DNA of 64,000 nt from Alentia gelatinosa (GCA_950022655.1 OX465579.1:76209193-76273192); one strand, 5' to 3'. Counted from the stretch's first letter, positions 8,743 to 20,394 are shown. Notes: a model not told the origin generated them from the letters alone. Numbers and translations: made by a program.

Positions 8743-9850
8743 TTTTGTGTACCCGATTCTGGAGGAAAGCTGAGATCGGTATAGAATTGCTGGCTATTGC
8801 GACCCTGACTCCCCTGTGGAATTGGGGAAGGAGAAGATTGCAAGCCACCAAGACTGCCAAAGCTGCTCTCTCTCGGGGATCTACACCGTATTCGATGAGA
8901 GATGAGTTCCAAGACCATTTGGCCGCCGCGGAGGTTGCTGCGGCTGTCGCCCCGTCGGAGTCCGCGTTGATGCAGATGTCCACCAGTTCTCGTTCCGCGC
9001 CGATGATGTGGACGCCGTTAGCCCAAGAAGCATAAGCCACGAACCAAGCCAAGTCGCAGCGTGCTCCCTTGGACAAATGGACTACGGGTACCGCGTTGGT
9101 AGCTTTTAATGCGGTGAACAAATGTGCCAGGAATTTCTTCGCATGTTTGACACAGTGTGCCAGTTGAATGAGTTGGCCGATAACAGATTGCAAATCGCGG
9201 TGTGTGACCTTTTCTCTGGCTAGGTAGTGAGAACAAGTCCCTACTACTTCGTCGAGTTTGTCTGGTGGAATTGTGATAGTCATCCCCTCAGAGTCGATAT
9301 GGAATCCGAGCCATGTGATGTTGGTGGCAGGGGACTCGCACTTGTGGAGAGCGAGGTCGAGACCCAAATCCTCAGCGAGATTAATGAATTTGGAATAGGC
9401 AACATTTGCTGTCGCTTTCGTGGGTGCCACTCCCGCAAAGTCGTCTAGGTAGGCAAGAGCGACGAAGCCCAGACTGCGGTAGATGTATGTGAGTGCGTTG
9501 GATATTCTCTGGCACGCCACAGATGATGTGCGGCAACCAAATGCCGGGCATAGGTCGACAAAAAACCGTTCATCAACTTGGAAACACATAAAAGGTGTGT
9601 CGGCCGGGTCCAAGCGAAGTTGCCGGTATGCTCTACTCAAGTCAACTTTCCACATGAAAGCTCCCGCCCCGGTGTGGACCACCAGATTGACCAAATCTGC
9701 GATGGTAGGAAGTGTGTACGTTGAATGTTGTCCAAGGTAAATCCGTTCTGGTATGCCGTCATTGACAGCTGAGCCCTCTGGAAATGATAAATCCAGAATG
9801 ACCCGGCGTTCTGTGGAGTCTTTCTTGGGGCGAGACATGAGCGGTGACAC
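8462..9850 (-). CDS. Reverse transcriptase-RNase H of element 2 (main frame, 462 aa)
   Basis: Copies element RNA into DNA. RT landmarks are SPLMSRPKK at the start, motif A KVDLSRAYRQL with Asp70, PAFGCRTSS, motif C YLDDFAG with Asp136-Asp137, and WLGFHI. A DIRS-type connection follows (residues about 190-285), then an RNase H region from about 285, with Asp297 or Asp299, Glu327 (RERAAL) and, where element 1 has HTDN, the sequence IASNS with Ser354 in place of the catalytic Asp. The frame begins in the middle of the RT finger region. The missing N-terminal part is encoded in another frame at 9759-10193. The 3' end overlaps the recombinase start. Confidence 0.88.
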   Translation of the reverse strand: MSPLMSRPKKDSTERRVILDLSFPEGSAVNDGIPERIYLGQHSTYTLPTIADLVNLVVHTGAGAFMWKVDLSRAYRQLRLDPADTPFMCFQVDERFFVDLCPAFGCRTSSVACQRISNALTYIYRSLGFVALAYLDDFAGVAPTKATANVAYSKFINLAEDLGLDLALHKCESPATNITWLGFHIDSEGMTITIPPDKLDEVVGTCSHYLAREKVTHRDLQSVIGQLIQLAHCVKHAKKFLAHLFTALKATNAVPVVHLSKGARCDLAWFVAYASWANGVHIIGAERELVDICINADSDGATAAATSAAAKWSWNSSLIEYGVDPRERAALAVLVACNLLLPQFHRGVRVAIASNSIPISAFLQNRVHKNDFVAKCLQMWYIAALHDCDVVFTDNVFISHAVPCEVSCPNTDELFTVDTFIVSRYKHDVAQRNVVIATSSSGNEHRKKQDVTSQKVPGVRDS

Positions 9851-10193
9851 TTGAGTAGCTGGGCCGAATGGTAAGGATATAATGGGCTATTTCGGTTTGT
9901 ACAAAACCAAGGAGTGCTTTTGGGTGAGAAGTAGCGCTGGCATGATTAGAGTACGTGGGAGTTGGTGGGAACGTAGAAGCGTAGCCAATCGGCCAACCAT
10001 ATTTGAGAAAGTCCACGATTTGATTGTCGTGATAATCCGTCAGGTAATTATCCCAAAGATCAACCTTCAGAGCTGACAGGACTGGGATGCGTGCCGCTCT
10101 AAAGTTGTAGTTCGCATGTTTCACGATGTTAGAGTACCTGTCCGCCTCTGCAGGGCACCTCAAAGCAAATTCGATGGAAGGTGACGGTCTCAA
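9759..10193 (-). pseudogene. N-terminal RT segment of element 2, out of frame with the rest
   Basis: Residues such as YLTDYHDNQIVDFLKYGWPIGY match the N-terminus of the element 1 RT frame. Homology leaves this frame near 9885-9895, after FVQTEIAH. The neighbouring frame then reads PFGPATQVSPLMSRP, the expected continuation. A single-base loss (or two-base gain) therefore separates the two halves. A programmed frameshift is possible, but no slippery heptamer or pseudoknot is apparent, so a mutation is more likely. Confidence 0.75.
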
Positions 10194-10266
10194 AATGTTG
10201 TGTGTACCTGAGATAATCCCCTAAATGACAGGGTACTTTGTGTGAAACGCGGGGGGGTCTATGACA

Positions 10267-11409
10267 CTAGACTCGCTTGGCTTGATCGGCAGGTCCTGTC
10301 CCTGCCTGGCGTTGAAAGGGATGTGTTGCTGAAGGAGCTGACCTGCTGACGACTGTGGCTGCTTCGTGTTTGGCTTTGATGCGGCACTCCGCCACTGTGT
10401 GTGGGTGGTAGAGACCGAGAGCAGAGAAACAATACTCGCAGATATGAGCAACCGTTCCCCCGTTCTCGGCTTGGTGAGGAGCCTGGACGTTGCAACCCCT
10501 AGTCGCGTTGAATGATTTGCAGGGAGGATGATGAGGAACTTGCCTTTTCTTGAGATCCTTTTTGGCGAAAGTGTCGCCCTCTGGTGATTTGATACGTGCA
10601 CTCTCGGACCTCGAGATGGCTGTGCGCAGGTGTTGTATCTGAGGCTCGCTGCGCCAGCCTAAACGAAAACGGCCTTCTGAGATCCTGACGAATACCTCTT
10701 CGCTCCAGCGTCTGATTGCAGCAAACTCATACTCTAAGGAGTCTTCGATAACCTCTCTCAGGTGTTGCATTAAGAAAGGGTGAGAATCAGAATCCGTTCT
10801 GATATCATCAAACATACGCAGTATGCCCCATAAGTGCTCCTGAATGTTGAGTGAGCCTAAGGTTGTCTTTTCTTTCTTGATACCTCTAGTGACATAATGA
10901 TGAGGTTGATTAAACTTACCCGACTGAGGTCGGAGGACGTGGTGAGATGACTGAATAATCCTCTGGACTCTTTCATCCAGTGACTCGTTATCGAAACTCG
11001 GGCCGTATCGGCGATTTTGTGCCGAGTCCCAAGTCGCGGCAGAAGACGCCATCGCGGTGAGTAGAGGATCGTGTGTCACGGTTGACACTGACACTTTCGC
11101 CGGAGTAGTGTTGACTGGGAGAGAAGCGGGAGTCGTCAATGGAACTTGTCGAACCTGTGGTGTTGTGATCGTAATCCCAGTGTTGACTTCTGATGTTTCC
11201 CCCTCGAGAACCTGTGAACTGGTATCTGTCCCTGTGTGGTTGGTGCGTGACTGTGCTGCGAAGAATGAGGCCATGGCGTCCTGCATCTCCGAGAGTTGTT
11301 TTTGCATGTCCGCCAGTTTCTTTGATTTAGCGACATTTTTGACTGTCTTTGACTTCATCTTCTTAGGAGTCGAGACCTTCTTGGGTGTATTTGACCTGGT
11401 GTTAGGCAT
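10267..11409 (-). CDS. Gag-like protein of element 2 (380 aa)
   Basis: This is the first ORF of element 2. The N-terminus is strongly basic (KKVSTPKKMKSKTVKNVAKS), then a helical stretch (LADMQKQLSEMQDAMASFF) may form a coiled coil, as in the element 1 Gag. The central region shares motifs with element 1 (FAAIRRWSEEVFVRISEGRF against FAQVRRWSERVFAMVSEGRL). A Cys/His cluster (CKSFNATRGC, HICEYC, HTVAEC) lies in the last quarter. The function is inferred to be RNA packaging, based on position and conservation. Confidence 0.78.
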   Translation of the reverse strand: MPNTRSNTPKKVSTPKKMKSKTVKNVAKSKKLADMQKQLSEMQDAMASFFAAQSRTNHTGTDTSSQVLEGETSEVNTGITITTPQVRQVPLTTPASLPVNTTPAKVSVSTVTHDPLLTAMASSAATWDSAQNRRYGPSFDNESLDERVQRIIQSSHHVLRPQSGKFNQPHHYVTRGIKKEKTTLGSLNIQEHLWGILRMFDDIRTDSDSHPFLMQHLREVIEDSLEYEFAAIRRWSEEVFVRISEGRFRLGWRSEPQIQHLRTAISRSESARIKSPEGDTFAKKDLKKRQVPHHPPCKSFNATRGCNVQAPHQAENGGTVAHICEYCFSALGLYHPHTVAECRIKAKHEAATVVSRSAPSATHPFQRQAGTGPADQAKRV

Positions 11410-13358
11410 GACTGTATGAAAACCTTCAAGTAATCAGGAAATATGAGAGATAGACTCCAAATTAATCCACACGTTTCGAGTTCTCGAGGAGGAGCGTGCA
11501 CAGGTTGGTCGTGACGTCATGAGAAACTGTGTTGTAACAACAGACTGTAGATGGCGTGGCTGGTGTATAACGTTTCAGAGAATAAACGCCAGGTGGGGTG
11601 AGTGTTCGAGGCTGTACCCGTTGCGCCATTAGAACTCACACGTTCGTCATAACACTACGATACAGCAGCAAAGGCACATTTTCGAGAGTATAGTGGATTT
11701 AGTGATATGAATAGTTCCCCCATATATAAACTCGATTCCTGCATGTAAACTTTATGGTTTTGAGGTTGCTCACCAACCAATTTTTGGTTGTGTGACCCTT
11801 TTCATCAACGGCAAGACCAAGTTTCCAGTGCATGATTTGTTGGTCGGTGGTGATAGTTTCCACTAAGAATTGGTACACCGATTTGTCGGCACCTCTCATG
11901 GGATTTATTTTCCTATTTCCATTACACAAATTTTGTTCAAAGAGCAAAAAGGTTGGTTCGTGGTATCCGATAAATATTTTAAGACCAGAGATCATCTAAT
12001 CAATAATCCATTTACGAGAATAGTATGTATCTGATACTAAGAATCGTCAAATTATGTAATAGTGACGGTCAGAAGAGAAAAGCTATAGTACTTGGAGTTT
12101 TCATTAGTCAGCTTCTGCTTTCTCGCGTACCATTAGCCAATGGATTTAGGAAATTCAAACTAGACATCTGGGGTTAATAGAATTTAGGAAACCAGAGATA
12201 TGTCAAATGATTTCAGTCCCAATAAATCTATACTAGAGTATTATATAAAGGCGGAACAATTAAATTCAATACCTTAAAGCTGATACAAACCAATTAAGCT
12301 CTGTTAATTAATCCCTAAGAGTAAGTCCCGCCCACATGTTCATCAGGCACGTGCAGAACGGGGCTCACAGGTATGATTCTCAATAGGGTGTATCAGCTCT
12401 GCAGTGAGGCTGCCTCTGACCAGTTACTTTAAGCTACACTGGTTCCAAATTGAGGCAGTGGTCACTTATGACAGCTCTGCTTTCACTGTCAGTCATAGTT
12501 ATACTTTCAGGGCAACCTGACATCTGACTACTGGGGTGCTGTAGGTATAACTAGACTTCTGCAATGCTATAGATCACTGAGTGTGTAGCAATCAGGGCAG
12601 TTAGAGCACTGTGTGTGGTGAGACACACATACAAAACAACATTACATGACATACATTTAGTGTAAGTACATGCATTTATACAGGATGATTTTACTTTTTG
12701 TTACATGCTTTCTTATGTCTATACAGACTGAGAGATAAATAGAGAGAGATACTCAGATAGAGGGCTGGTAGAAGCAGTAAGCCATGACATGTACATTCAT
12801 GGTTATACTGTTGGTAGTGGTGATGACCAGATGACCAGAAGTAATTTTATCGTTTTCTGATATCCATTCCCCACTGTGGTATCTTTGTATTATGACTGTA
12901 TTATTAGATCAAACTGAGAATGATGCTTAGATAAAATACAAGTTGACGTTCGCCATTCCTACATTTCAAACTCCTCAAAGACCTCTTGTCAAGAAAAACT
13001 GCTATTACGGCATTCAAGTCGAAATAACTGAACGTCATAGCTTAGGACATGGGCCCTTTACCATTGCCCAATGTATTGGGAGTAAGCAACTGAGCTGCGA
13101 GCCATTAACACACCTACCTCTCTCACCGCCGAAAGCATGCACCCCAACTGCTGGGGAACTATGGACCAGTTTCTATTTCCCCGCTCCTCCCTCACTATGC
13201 ATCACCCACACTCTCTGTATCGCACAAGTGGCGGACTGCACTAAGGAAACGAGAAAGAGAAACATTTGGAATTCCATTCGATGTAGGACTCATGTGAGGC
13301 ACAATGAACTTCCTTCCTAGCCGGGTTCTTTTGTGAAGGCAAACGGGAGAACCTTAGA
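11410..13358. other. 5' flank of element 2 and gene-free sequence
   Basis: The first 200 bases should hold the element 2 leader and its 5' repeat, but I could not match it to another copy in the window. Beyond about 11650 the sequence is AT-rich with no motif or coding signal. Confidence 0.4.
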
Positions 13359-13790
13359 ATGCCCTCCAAAGGCCCTCACCATGCTCTCAAAGCCCTCACC
13401 ATGGCCTGTCAAACCTCTCACCAGGCCCTCACAATGCCCCCACCATGCTTTGCCAACGACCTTGGCATGTCATCTCAAAGCCCTCATCTAGCCCTTTCAA
13501 ACCCCTCACCACGCCATCTCAATGCCCTCACCATGTATCCCTTCAAGGTCTTTAGCATGCCCTCTCAAAGCTCTCACCATGCCCCATCAAACCCCTTACC
13601 ACGCCATCTCAATGCCCTCACTAAGTTCTCAAAGTTCACACCATGCCCTCTTCAGGCCCTTGGCATGCCCTCTCAAAGTCCATATCATGCCCCATCAAGC
13701 CCTTCACGACGCCCTCTCAAATTACTCACGATACCCTCTGAAAGACCTCATGTGTCTTTCTAAAAGCCCTCTGAAACCCCTCTACAGGCC
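13359..13790 (+). repeat. Degenerate short-unit minisatellite (CCCTCACCATGCCCTCTCAAAG-like)
   Basis: Variants of CCCTCACCATG and CTCTCAAAG alternate across about 430 bases in units of roughly 17-40 bases. The array keeps overlapping frames open (134 and 92 codons), giving Ser/Pro/His-rich peptides that merely translate the repeat. I do not consider these genes. Confidence 0.75.
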
Positions 13791-13799
13791 TTCTCTGTA

Positions 13800-14890
13800 G
13801 CCAGTGATAAATTTCTAGCATCAGGGCTACTCGGATTAGCGACCCCGAGGGGGCCCTTTCCTTTTCTCTCGTAGAACTACGTCTTTTCTCGTTGGATCGG
13901 GAGATCCCCACATTGGCACATAGAACCACAGGGTCGGAAATATTATCAAAGGTGCCATCTCAGAGCACACAGTGACCTCATTTGTCCTAAAATGCTTAAA
14001 TATCGGAAGATAATCTAGCGAAGATAATCTGGGATTCTCTGCTTTGTGCTTTTATAGGCTCTCCCAAATGTAGGCAGACTCTCGTAGAGAAACCAAGAGT
14101 AAAGAATAAGTCTACCATATCTTAGGCACGATAAATCATCGGTAGAAGATTTCATGCACATATCTAAGATTAAAAAGAGAGAGCAAAGCAATAACAAAAC
14201 AGAACAGTAGGAATGCAACCTGGGAAATGACGTCATGACTTGCGTCAGATGCTGGCGTGCGCCTGATGACACTCTCCATGCAGCGTCCAAACACAAGCTC
14301 AAAATATGGTAACTGCATTAGGAAGAAACTGCCATTTAATTACACCCGAGACATGGGCCCACGCAGATGTTTCCTTGCAGAAGGGCGTCGCGGGCGGGGT
14401 GGTTCACGGGGACGGCGGTGTATTTTTCTTTAGTTTTTCTTGTTCATGCGTTGATTTCCGAACACCGTGGGTAAACAACATGTCCGGCACCAGAAACCAG
14501 TCTCTTTGTGTCATCATCACAAACGTTATGTTTTATGAGAAATAATGAGTAGATTTACACCAAAATAAATTAAAAATACTATGTTCATCATTATACTCTG
14601 TGGGCATTCAATAGGTAACCATAGCAACTGGTATCTAAAGGTTGCTAAGTGACACCCATACGAAAAACAGACGCCATTACGGCAATAGTCTCATCCCCTT
14701 GGGGTTTATAGCGGCAGTACGCCTCGTCCTATAGTGTGTGTGCTCTCCAATCAGGCTCGGACGGAAAGAGTTAAAGAGTCCCATGAAACACTCAGTACCA
14801 ACAAGACACCAATGGACGCTTTCTCTACTCCAAAGTCAATGGCTTCGTACGAATGGCACTGCAGAGTGAAGTGAACCCGGCTGAAGAACA
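13800..14890. other. Gene-free sequence, nothing recognised
   Basis: A CRE-like TGACGTCATGAC occurs at about 14227, and no coding or repeat structure is seen otherwise. Confidence 0.4.
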
Positions 14891-14893
14891 AGA

Positions 14894-15310
14894 TCATGAA
14901 AGAAGAGGGTGGAGAAATGTAGAAAGGGGGAAGGCAGAGGAGCTATGGTCGCGGCACGCATGGCGAAAGAAAGAAGATTGTGAGAGAAATATCAAGGGTG
15001 ACCTGATTGTATAATGTACAGGAAAGGTGAAACTAGAAAGACAAAAGAAAACGGACCAAGAAGCGCAAGTCAGAGAAGAAAGAGGAAAAGGGTGGACAAA
15101 GAAAGGAATGTAAGAACTCAAGGCCAAAGAGCGAACAAAATGAAGGCATTTTACTATAAACAAAGAGAGAAACCAATTTGATTGATAGTGAGGGGATGGT
15201 GCTGAAAGATGGGAAAGAGAATAGTGACATCGCGGAAATAGACAGACCAAGAATGGAATGAGAACAGAAAAAGCCAATGAGAGGAAGTAAGACACTAGGC
15301 GCAAAGAGTG
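14894..15310 (+). repeat. Purine-rich tract (A/G on plus strand)
   Basis: About 400 bases are strongly biased to A and G on this strand (for example AAGAGGGTGGAGAAATG and GAAAGGGGGAAGGCAGAGG). The bias explains the long minus-strand frame of Ser/Leu/Phe residues, which is not a gene. Confidence 0.6.
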
Positions 15311-15403
15311 GACCTAGAACCCGGTTTCTGTATAATCTTGGCGTCTGAACCAACATTAAACACGGCACCCTCCAGACACACAAGACGCTCCCAGCACTGT
15401 CTG

Positions 15404-16495
15404 TTAAACCTGCCACCTGCCTCATCATACGTTGCTGCTCCGTGAAGGTAGAGCTACTCTTCTGGCTGTTAGATCTGTGGCCCACGTCATCACACTGACC
15501 TCAGTGGAGATACAGCCACTTTATCATCTGTTAGATCTGTGGCCCACTTCATCACACTGACCTCAGTGGAGATACTGCCACTCTATCATCTGTTGTCACA
15601 TCTGTCGCTCACCTTAACCTACTGACCTCAGTGGAGATACAGCCACTCTATCATCTGTTACATCTGTGGCCCACCTCATCACACTGACCTCAGTGGAGAT
15701 ACAGCCACTCTATCATCTGTTAGATCTGTGGCCCACCTCATCACACTGACCTCAGTGGAGATACTGTTTCTCTATCATCTGTTACATCTGTGGCCCACCT
15801 CATCACACTGACCTCAGTGGAGATACAGCCACTCTATCATCTGTTACATCTGTGGCCAACCTCATCACACTGACCTCAGTGGAGATACTGCCACTCTATC
15901 ATCTGTTACATCTGTGGCCCACCTCACCACACTGACCTCAGTGGAGATACAGCCACTCTATCATCTGTTACATCTGTGGCCCACCTCACCACACTGACCT
16001 CAGTGGAGATACAGCCACTCTATCATCTGTTACATCTGTGGCCCACCTCATCACACTGACCTCAGTGGAGATACAGCCACTCTATCATCTGTTAGATCTG
16101 TCGCCCACCACATCACACTGACCTCAGTGGAGATACAGCCACTCTATCATATGTTACATCTGTGGCCCACCACATCACACTGACCTCAGTGGAGATACAG
16201 CCACTCTATCATCTGTTAGATCTGTCGCCCACCACATCACACTGACCTCAGTGGAGATACAGCCACTCTATCATCTGTTAGATCTGTCGCCCACCTTATC
16301 ACACTGCTCTCTTCAGTGGAGGTACAGCTCCTCTGTCAGATCGTAGGCCGCTATATCATCACATTGAGCTGCTCTAGGGAGGTACAGCTACTTTGCCAGC
16401 CATCATACTAACATGCTCCGCGAAAGTACTATTCTGCCATTCTGCCAGCTATTAGATTCACCTCCCGCTTCGTCACACAGAGCACAGGTGCAGCT
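15404..16495 (+). repeat. 62-bp tandem repeat (minisatellite), about 13 good copies plus decayed edges
   Basis: The unit begins CTGTTACATCTGTGGCCCAC and has a period of 62 bases, with copy starts at 15466, 15528, 15590 and onward to about 16272. Copies on both edges (before 15466 and after 16320) are progressively decayed, the usual pattern for unequal exchange. Each unit contains CACTGACCTCAGTG, an inverted repeat with a 2-base centre that includes a TGACCT nuclear-receptor half site. The period is not a multiple of three, so no coding function is expected. Confidence 0.92.
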
Positions 16496-17860
16496 ATTCG
16501 TAATATTAGTGTCGAAAGCGCTAATTTTACCAGAATGTCTTAATTATTTGCCAAAGATGGAAAGGGTCAGGGATTTACTGGCTAAATAGGGAGATATCTT
16601 ACCACAAATGGTTTATTCCTCCGCTAAGAAAGTCAAAACAATTCGAACCAGATTCAACCCGATTTAAACCATTCAAACGATAAAGCTTACTGCCTTTTAT
16701 GGTTTATAGTGGGAACTATGTTTGAAACGGCATTTTGCACTCATTATGGCTCATCTGGGCCAGCTCACATTTTACAACATTTAGAAACATAAATATTCCC
16801 TAATAAAAATTGCCAAAAAAAACAACCAAAAAAAACAACGATATTACTATAAATAAAGCATTTCTGAAGAATAATCTCGTTTCAATCATAACTTATTTTT
16901 AGGAAATATGATCATTGAAAGAAAATAATCACGTAGCTTCAGCCTACAGTGATGATAAATGAGCTGTGTACCAGCATGTGAGGCAGCCCCACTCGATTTG
17001 AAGATCAAGCATTTCAGTATGCTATAAGCAAGACAGCCGAGTTGCGCCCTATCAGTCGTTTTCACGAAGGAAATAATAGAGAAATTTAGAATATTTCAAA
17101 TTATATCATGGCTATACATATGTGTTGATACAGCTATACTGTGTTTTTTACAGTGTTACAATCGATTTTCTGGTTCTAAAAATAGGAATACACACAAAGG
17201 ATGTTGGTTAGAACTTTTAAAGGTTTTGGTTGAAGAAAACGCAAGGAATCGTACCATGGGGAGTTCCAGGCCTATATTTTGAATTAAAAATCTATATCAA
17301 TGGCTAACCTATTTTGGTTGGTGGAAGAGGGGTTTAGGGGTTTCGGCTCATTCCGACATGGCCAGTTGACTTTTAAAGGGCATACACGAACCAGGGACCT
17401 GTTTAAGTACTTCTTGGGAAGGGTATGACCTGTTGGTTTATTTACAAAATTTGCCAAACCAGCAGTTTCAATTATCATTAATCTCATTCAGGCTATGATT
17501 TGTTGATCTTTTTGTCACTGCAGTTATCCTAATTTTGGTAATTTGGGCAGTTGGTTATGACCACACCTTTCTGCAGGTGTGTGGTGTTGATATTAATGTA
17601 AGTCTACTTTTTTCCATCTGAGAAAATATTATAGGCAAGTGATTAAGCCTATGAAAATAAAAAGTATACAGAATTAACTATAGCTGAGTGTAGCTGAGTA
17701 TTGTCCATGGTGACACCTTCAGGCTAATTATAGTCACTTTCCTACCTCATAGAGAAATCCCCAAATAATTGTTTCCTTTCTATGTAGATAAACCTACCAG
17801 AAATATATATTCATATAATTATGTAGATTTCTGTTTCTAAAATATATTTATAAAATAATC
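16496..17860. other. AT-rich gene-free sequence
   Basis: Nothing recognised. Frames are short and A/T-driven. Confidence 0.45.
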
Positions 17861-17869
17861 TTATCATAT

Positions 17870-18062
17870 ACATAAAATTACGTATTTCTCTGTTGGTATA
17901 TTTATATAAATTAATGTAGTTTACAAAAGTAAATTTACGTTTCTAAGCTACGTGAATTTACGTAAATTAATAACGTAAATCTACAGACGTAATTAAACTA
18001 TAACATTTTCACGTTTGTACTACGTAATTTCTTTAAAAAATGACGTTAATTTACGTTTACTG
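17870..18062. repeat. Dense cluster of TTACGT/ACGTAA palindromic words
   Basis: At least eight TACGTA, TTACGT or ACGTAA words lie within about 190 bases, some forming AATTTACGTAAATT-like palindromes (about 17954-17968). It could be the remnant of a palindromic MITE ending near ACTGGGCAGT (18059). No target duplication was found. Confidence 0.45.
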
Positions 18063-18841
18063 GGCAGTCCTTTTGCAGGCATAAGTTGTTATACAGGCCC
18101 CCGGACGTTCAGAACCGATCTAATCAACTAATACTATTGGTGCTCCTCCACCAAAAATTCTTTTGTCATCAATGATAAGATCCTTTCGGATCAAATCGTG
18201 TCTCTTGTGGATTTAGCACCTAATGATGTTTCATTGGTTACAGCAGGATGCTTCTACTAACCTTAATGATGGACTTCATTGAAATCGTTAAGATTTAATT
18301 TGAGATTTAACAACAGGAGGACAGGTACGCTTCTATAAACAGACTCCTGACATAAAATGAAATACATGTATGCAGTTCCAATCAGGTTGACACATGAACA
18401 CCTGGAAGCCCAGCCATTCAGGGTGGTCGCCATTATCTGACCTTTTAAAGGAGACCTTTAAAGTGTTTTTCGTAACCTTTGGCTGCCTGGTGGGTGGCGC
18501 GTGTAGTGAAGGCAGTACCTTACTTGCGCTTTTATATCTTCAACTGAACTCCCTCCCACGCAAGCTCACTCCATATTGCTCAGTCTAAGCTTTGTTCGCA
18601 GAATAATATTATTAACAACAATAGTGCATAGTACGATTCTGATCTTTTAAAGGTCACACGAACAGGAAAAACCTATGGAGTATGGTGGCACATTGAATAG
18701 AAAGTTTGTGAAGGGATGAAAAGCTTTATATTTCGATAGAAATCCAGCTACACGTAGAAATAGCTCCCGAAGCGGGTTTGTAAAGTTCTGAATATTGAAT
18801 GTGTTACAGTCAATCATCAGCGATCGTCAATAGATTGGCCT

Positions 18842-18905
18842 GGGATGTTGGTTCAGTGGTTAAAGCACTGAACTTCTAATCATAAGGCTGTTCCGTTAAG
18901 CGAAC
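18842..18905 (+). mobile_element. tRNA-derived SINE head (relic)
   Basis: GGTTCAGTGGTTAAAGCACTG resembles a tRNA D-arm / box A, and ACTTCTAATCATAAGG resembles the anticodon-arm region of Arg(UCU)-like SINE heads. The expected box B position (TGTTCCGTTAAGC) is decayed. A true tRNA gene is unlikely because the T-arm and acceptor do not pair. Confidence 0.5.
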
Positions 18906-19526
18906 CAACCAACAAACAAATAAAACGAATCCTCTCATAATAAAATGAATAAAATGGTAGAGTACACAGAAAAACCAACATGGTGGATCTGATTTCTGAT
19001 CCAATCCAATCACGTAGCCTTTCTTCTGTGGGCGTGGCCAAATAGGCCTCATCGAAAAAGCAGCAGCTTGTATGAATTCCCGTTGAGATCACTCATCCCT
19101 TGATGAATCAATTTTAACCCCCGTTTTAGTTTTCAACAAAGGATAAGAACTGGGGAATAGAAAAATAAATAGGTCACATCAAGAACTGCCCTTTCCTTCG
19201 TCCAACTCGCTTCCTTTTTGATGGATAATAGCGATAGTATTATTTTGATGTAGTAATAAGCTTAATGATCATCTCTATCCTGAGTAGGGATCTAATCAGC
19301 ATTGTATATGGAACTTTTCTGTCACTTCTAATTTTGGATTCATTATTAGGTGTAAAGAAATAAGTGTTTATTTTTGTTTCTATTGGAGACAATATATCTT
19401 GTTGTTGACAATGAGTAGAAGCAAGATTTTCCATTGGATTTTTGAGACTAAGGAGTATTCCAAGTTGTGTATGCACTAGTAGACAAATAAGACATAAGAA
19501 TACGGACAACTCATGCAACATTTAAA
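18906..19526. other. Gene-free AT-rich sequence
   Basis: Nothing recognised beyond short unsupported frames. Confidence 0.4.
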
Positions 19527-19995
19527 TGGCTGGTCATCTTGTATTGGTGAGGTACTGTAGGGGGTATGGCTATGTAGCAATATAAGGGCTGGTCATTAAG
19601 TATGAGTGAGGGATTTGACTGTAGAAAGGCTGATCATTAAGAGAGATAAATTGATGGGAGGCTCTATGATATTAGGAAGGCTGCCCTTGAAGTATGACTG
19701 AGCGAGAGGGGGGGGGGGGGGTCAGGGTCTATGTTAGAGTAGTTGAGTTGGTCACTTAATAGGAGTGAGGGATTGGGGATGGGTGATTGTAGATAGGTTG
19801 TACATTAAATAAAAGTGAGGGATGGGGAGCTTTGTAACTGCTTGTCATTGAGCATGAGTGAGTAATATGGAGGCGGGTGGTTGGTAATTAAGTATAAATG
19901 GGGGATGTATGACTCTGTAACAGTTGAAAGGTTGGTCATTAAGTATGAGTCAGGGATGGGGGCTCTGTAACAGTAGAAGGGTTGGTCATTGTGAC
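19527..19995 (+). repeat. Degenerate minisatellite (GGTTGGTCATTAAGTATGAG-like)
   Basis: Roughly eight diverged units of 45-70 bases contain GGTTGGTCATTAAGTATGAG, GTGAGGGATG and TCTGTAACAGTAG blocks, with a poly-G run at about 19711-19722. Confidence 0.75.
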
Positions 19996-20394
19996 GAACA
20001 TGTGAGGTGTAATGGTGGTAACATGGTTACTGCATAAGAAGTAAATATCTCTACCAATAGCCAATCTATTATTGTTGTATGTTAAGGGTAGTGATTGTTA
20101 CTGTGTCATTTTCTTGTTTTTTTATATGTTATCTGTGATTATGTGTCCTGTGTAGCTAATGTTTATGATATAATGTAATCTGATCAATAGTGTCACTAAT
20201 AACATGTCTTGGTATTTGCTGAAAATTGTTAGGTATTTCAGTTGACATGTCCATGAGCTTCTCTCATTGGCCACGAGCACTACTTCACCAACGCTTGCTA
20301 TCGCATTGCGGACGTATCATCGTACCATGTGACTCCATCTTACACCAGTTGGGGCACACCATTCTTCAAAGACAGTGGAGAATATTTACCGTCC

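Larger units (their letters stand above)
7672..11409 (-). mobile_element. DIRS-order retrotransposon (element 2), coding core
   Basis: Gag, RT-RNase H and tyrosine recombinase lie in the canonical order on the minus strand, with RT-RNase H and recombinase overlapping by about 280 bases, a known feature of the DIRS order. Each product aligns with its element 1 counterpart, but the elements are from different subfamilies: identity is moderate and base composition is less GC-rich. I searched 6900-7670 and 11410-11700 by eye for split direct or inverted repeats and found none, so the true ends are undefined and the 3' A2-B2 portion may have been lost. Confidence 0.88.

Noticed and set aside
13359..13763. 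A 134-codon plus-strand frame as a repetitive secreted protein
   Set aside because: It is the translation of a short-unit minisatellite. Overlapping frames are equally open and there is no signal peptide or splice context.
15404..16495. A CRISPR-like array of regularly spaced repeats
   Set aside because: The repeats are contiguous 62-base units without unique spacers, have decayed edges, and sit in an animal genome. It is a minisatellite.
18842..18905. A functional tRNA-Arg gene
   Set aside because: Acceptor and T arms do not pair and box B is decayed. A SINE head fits better.
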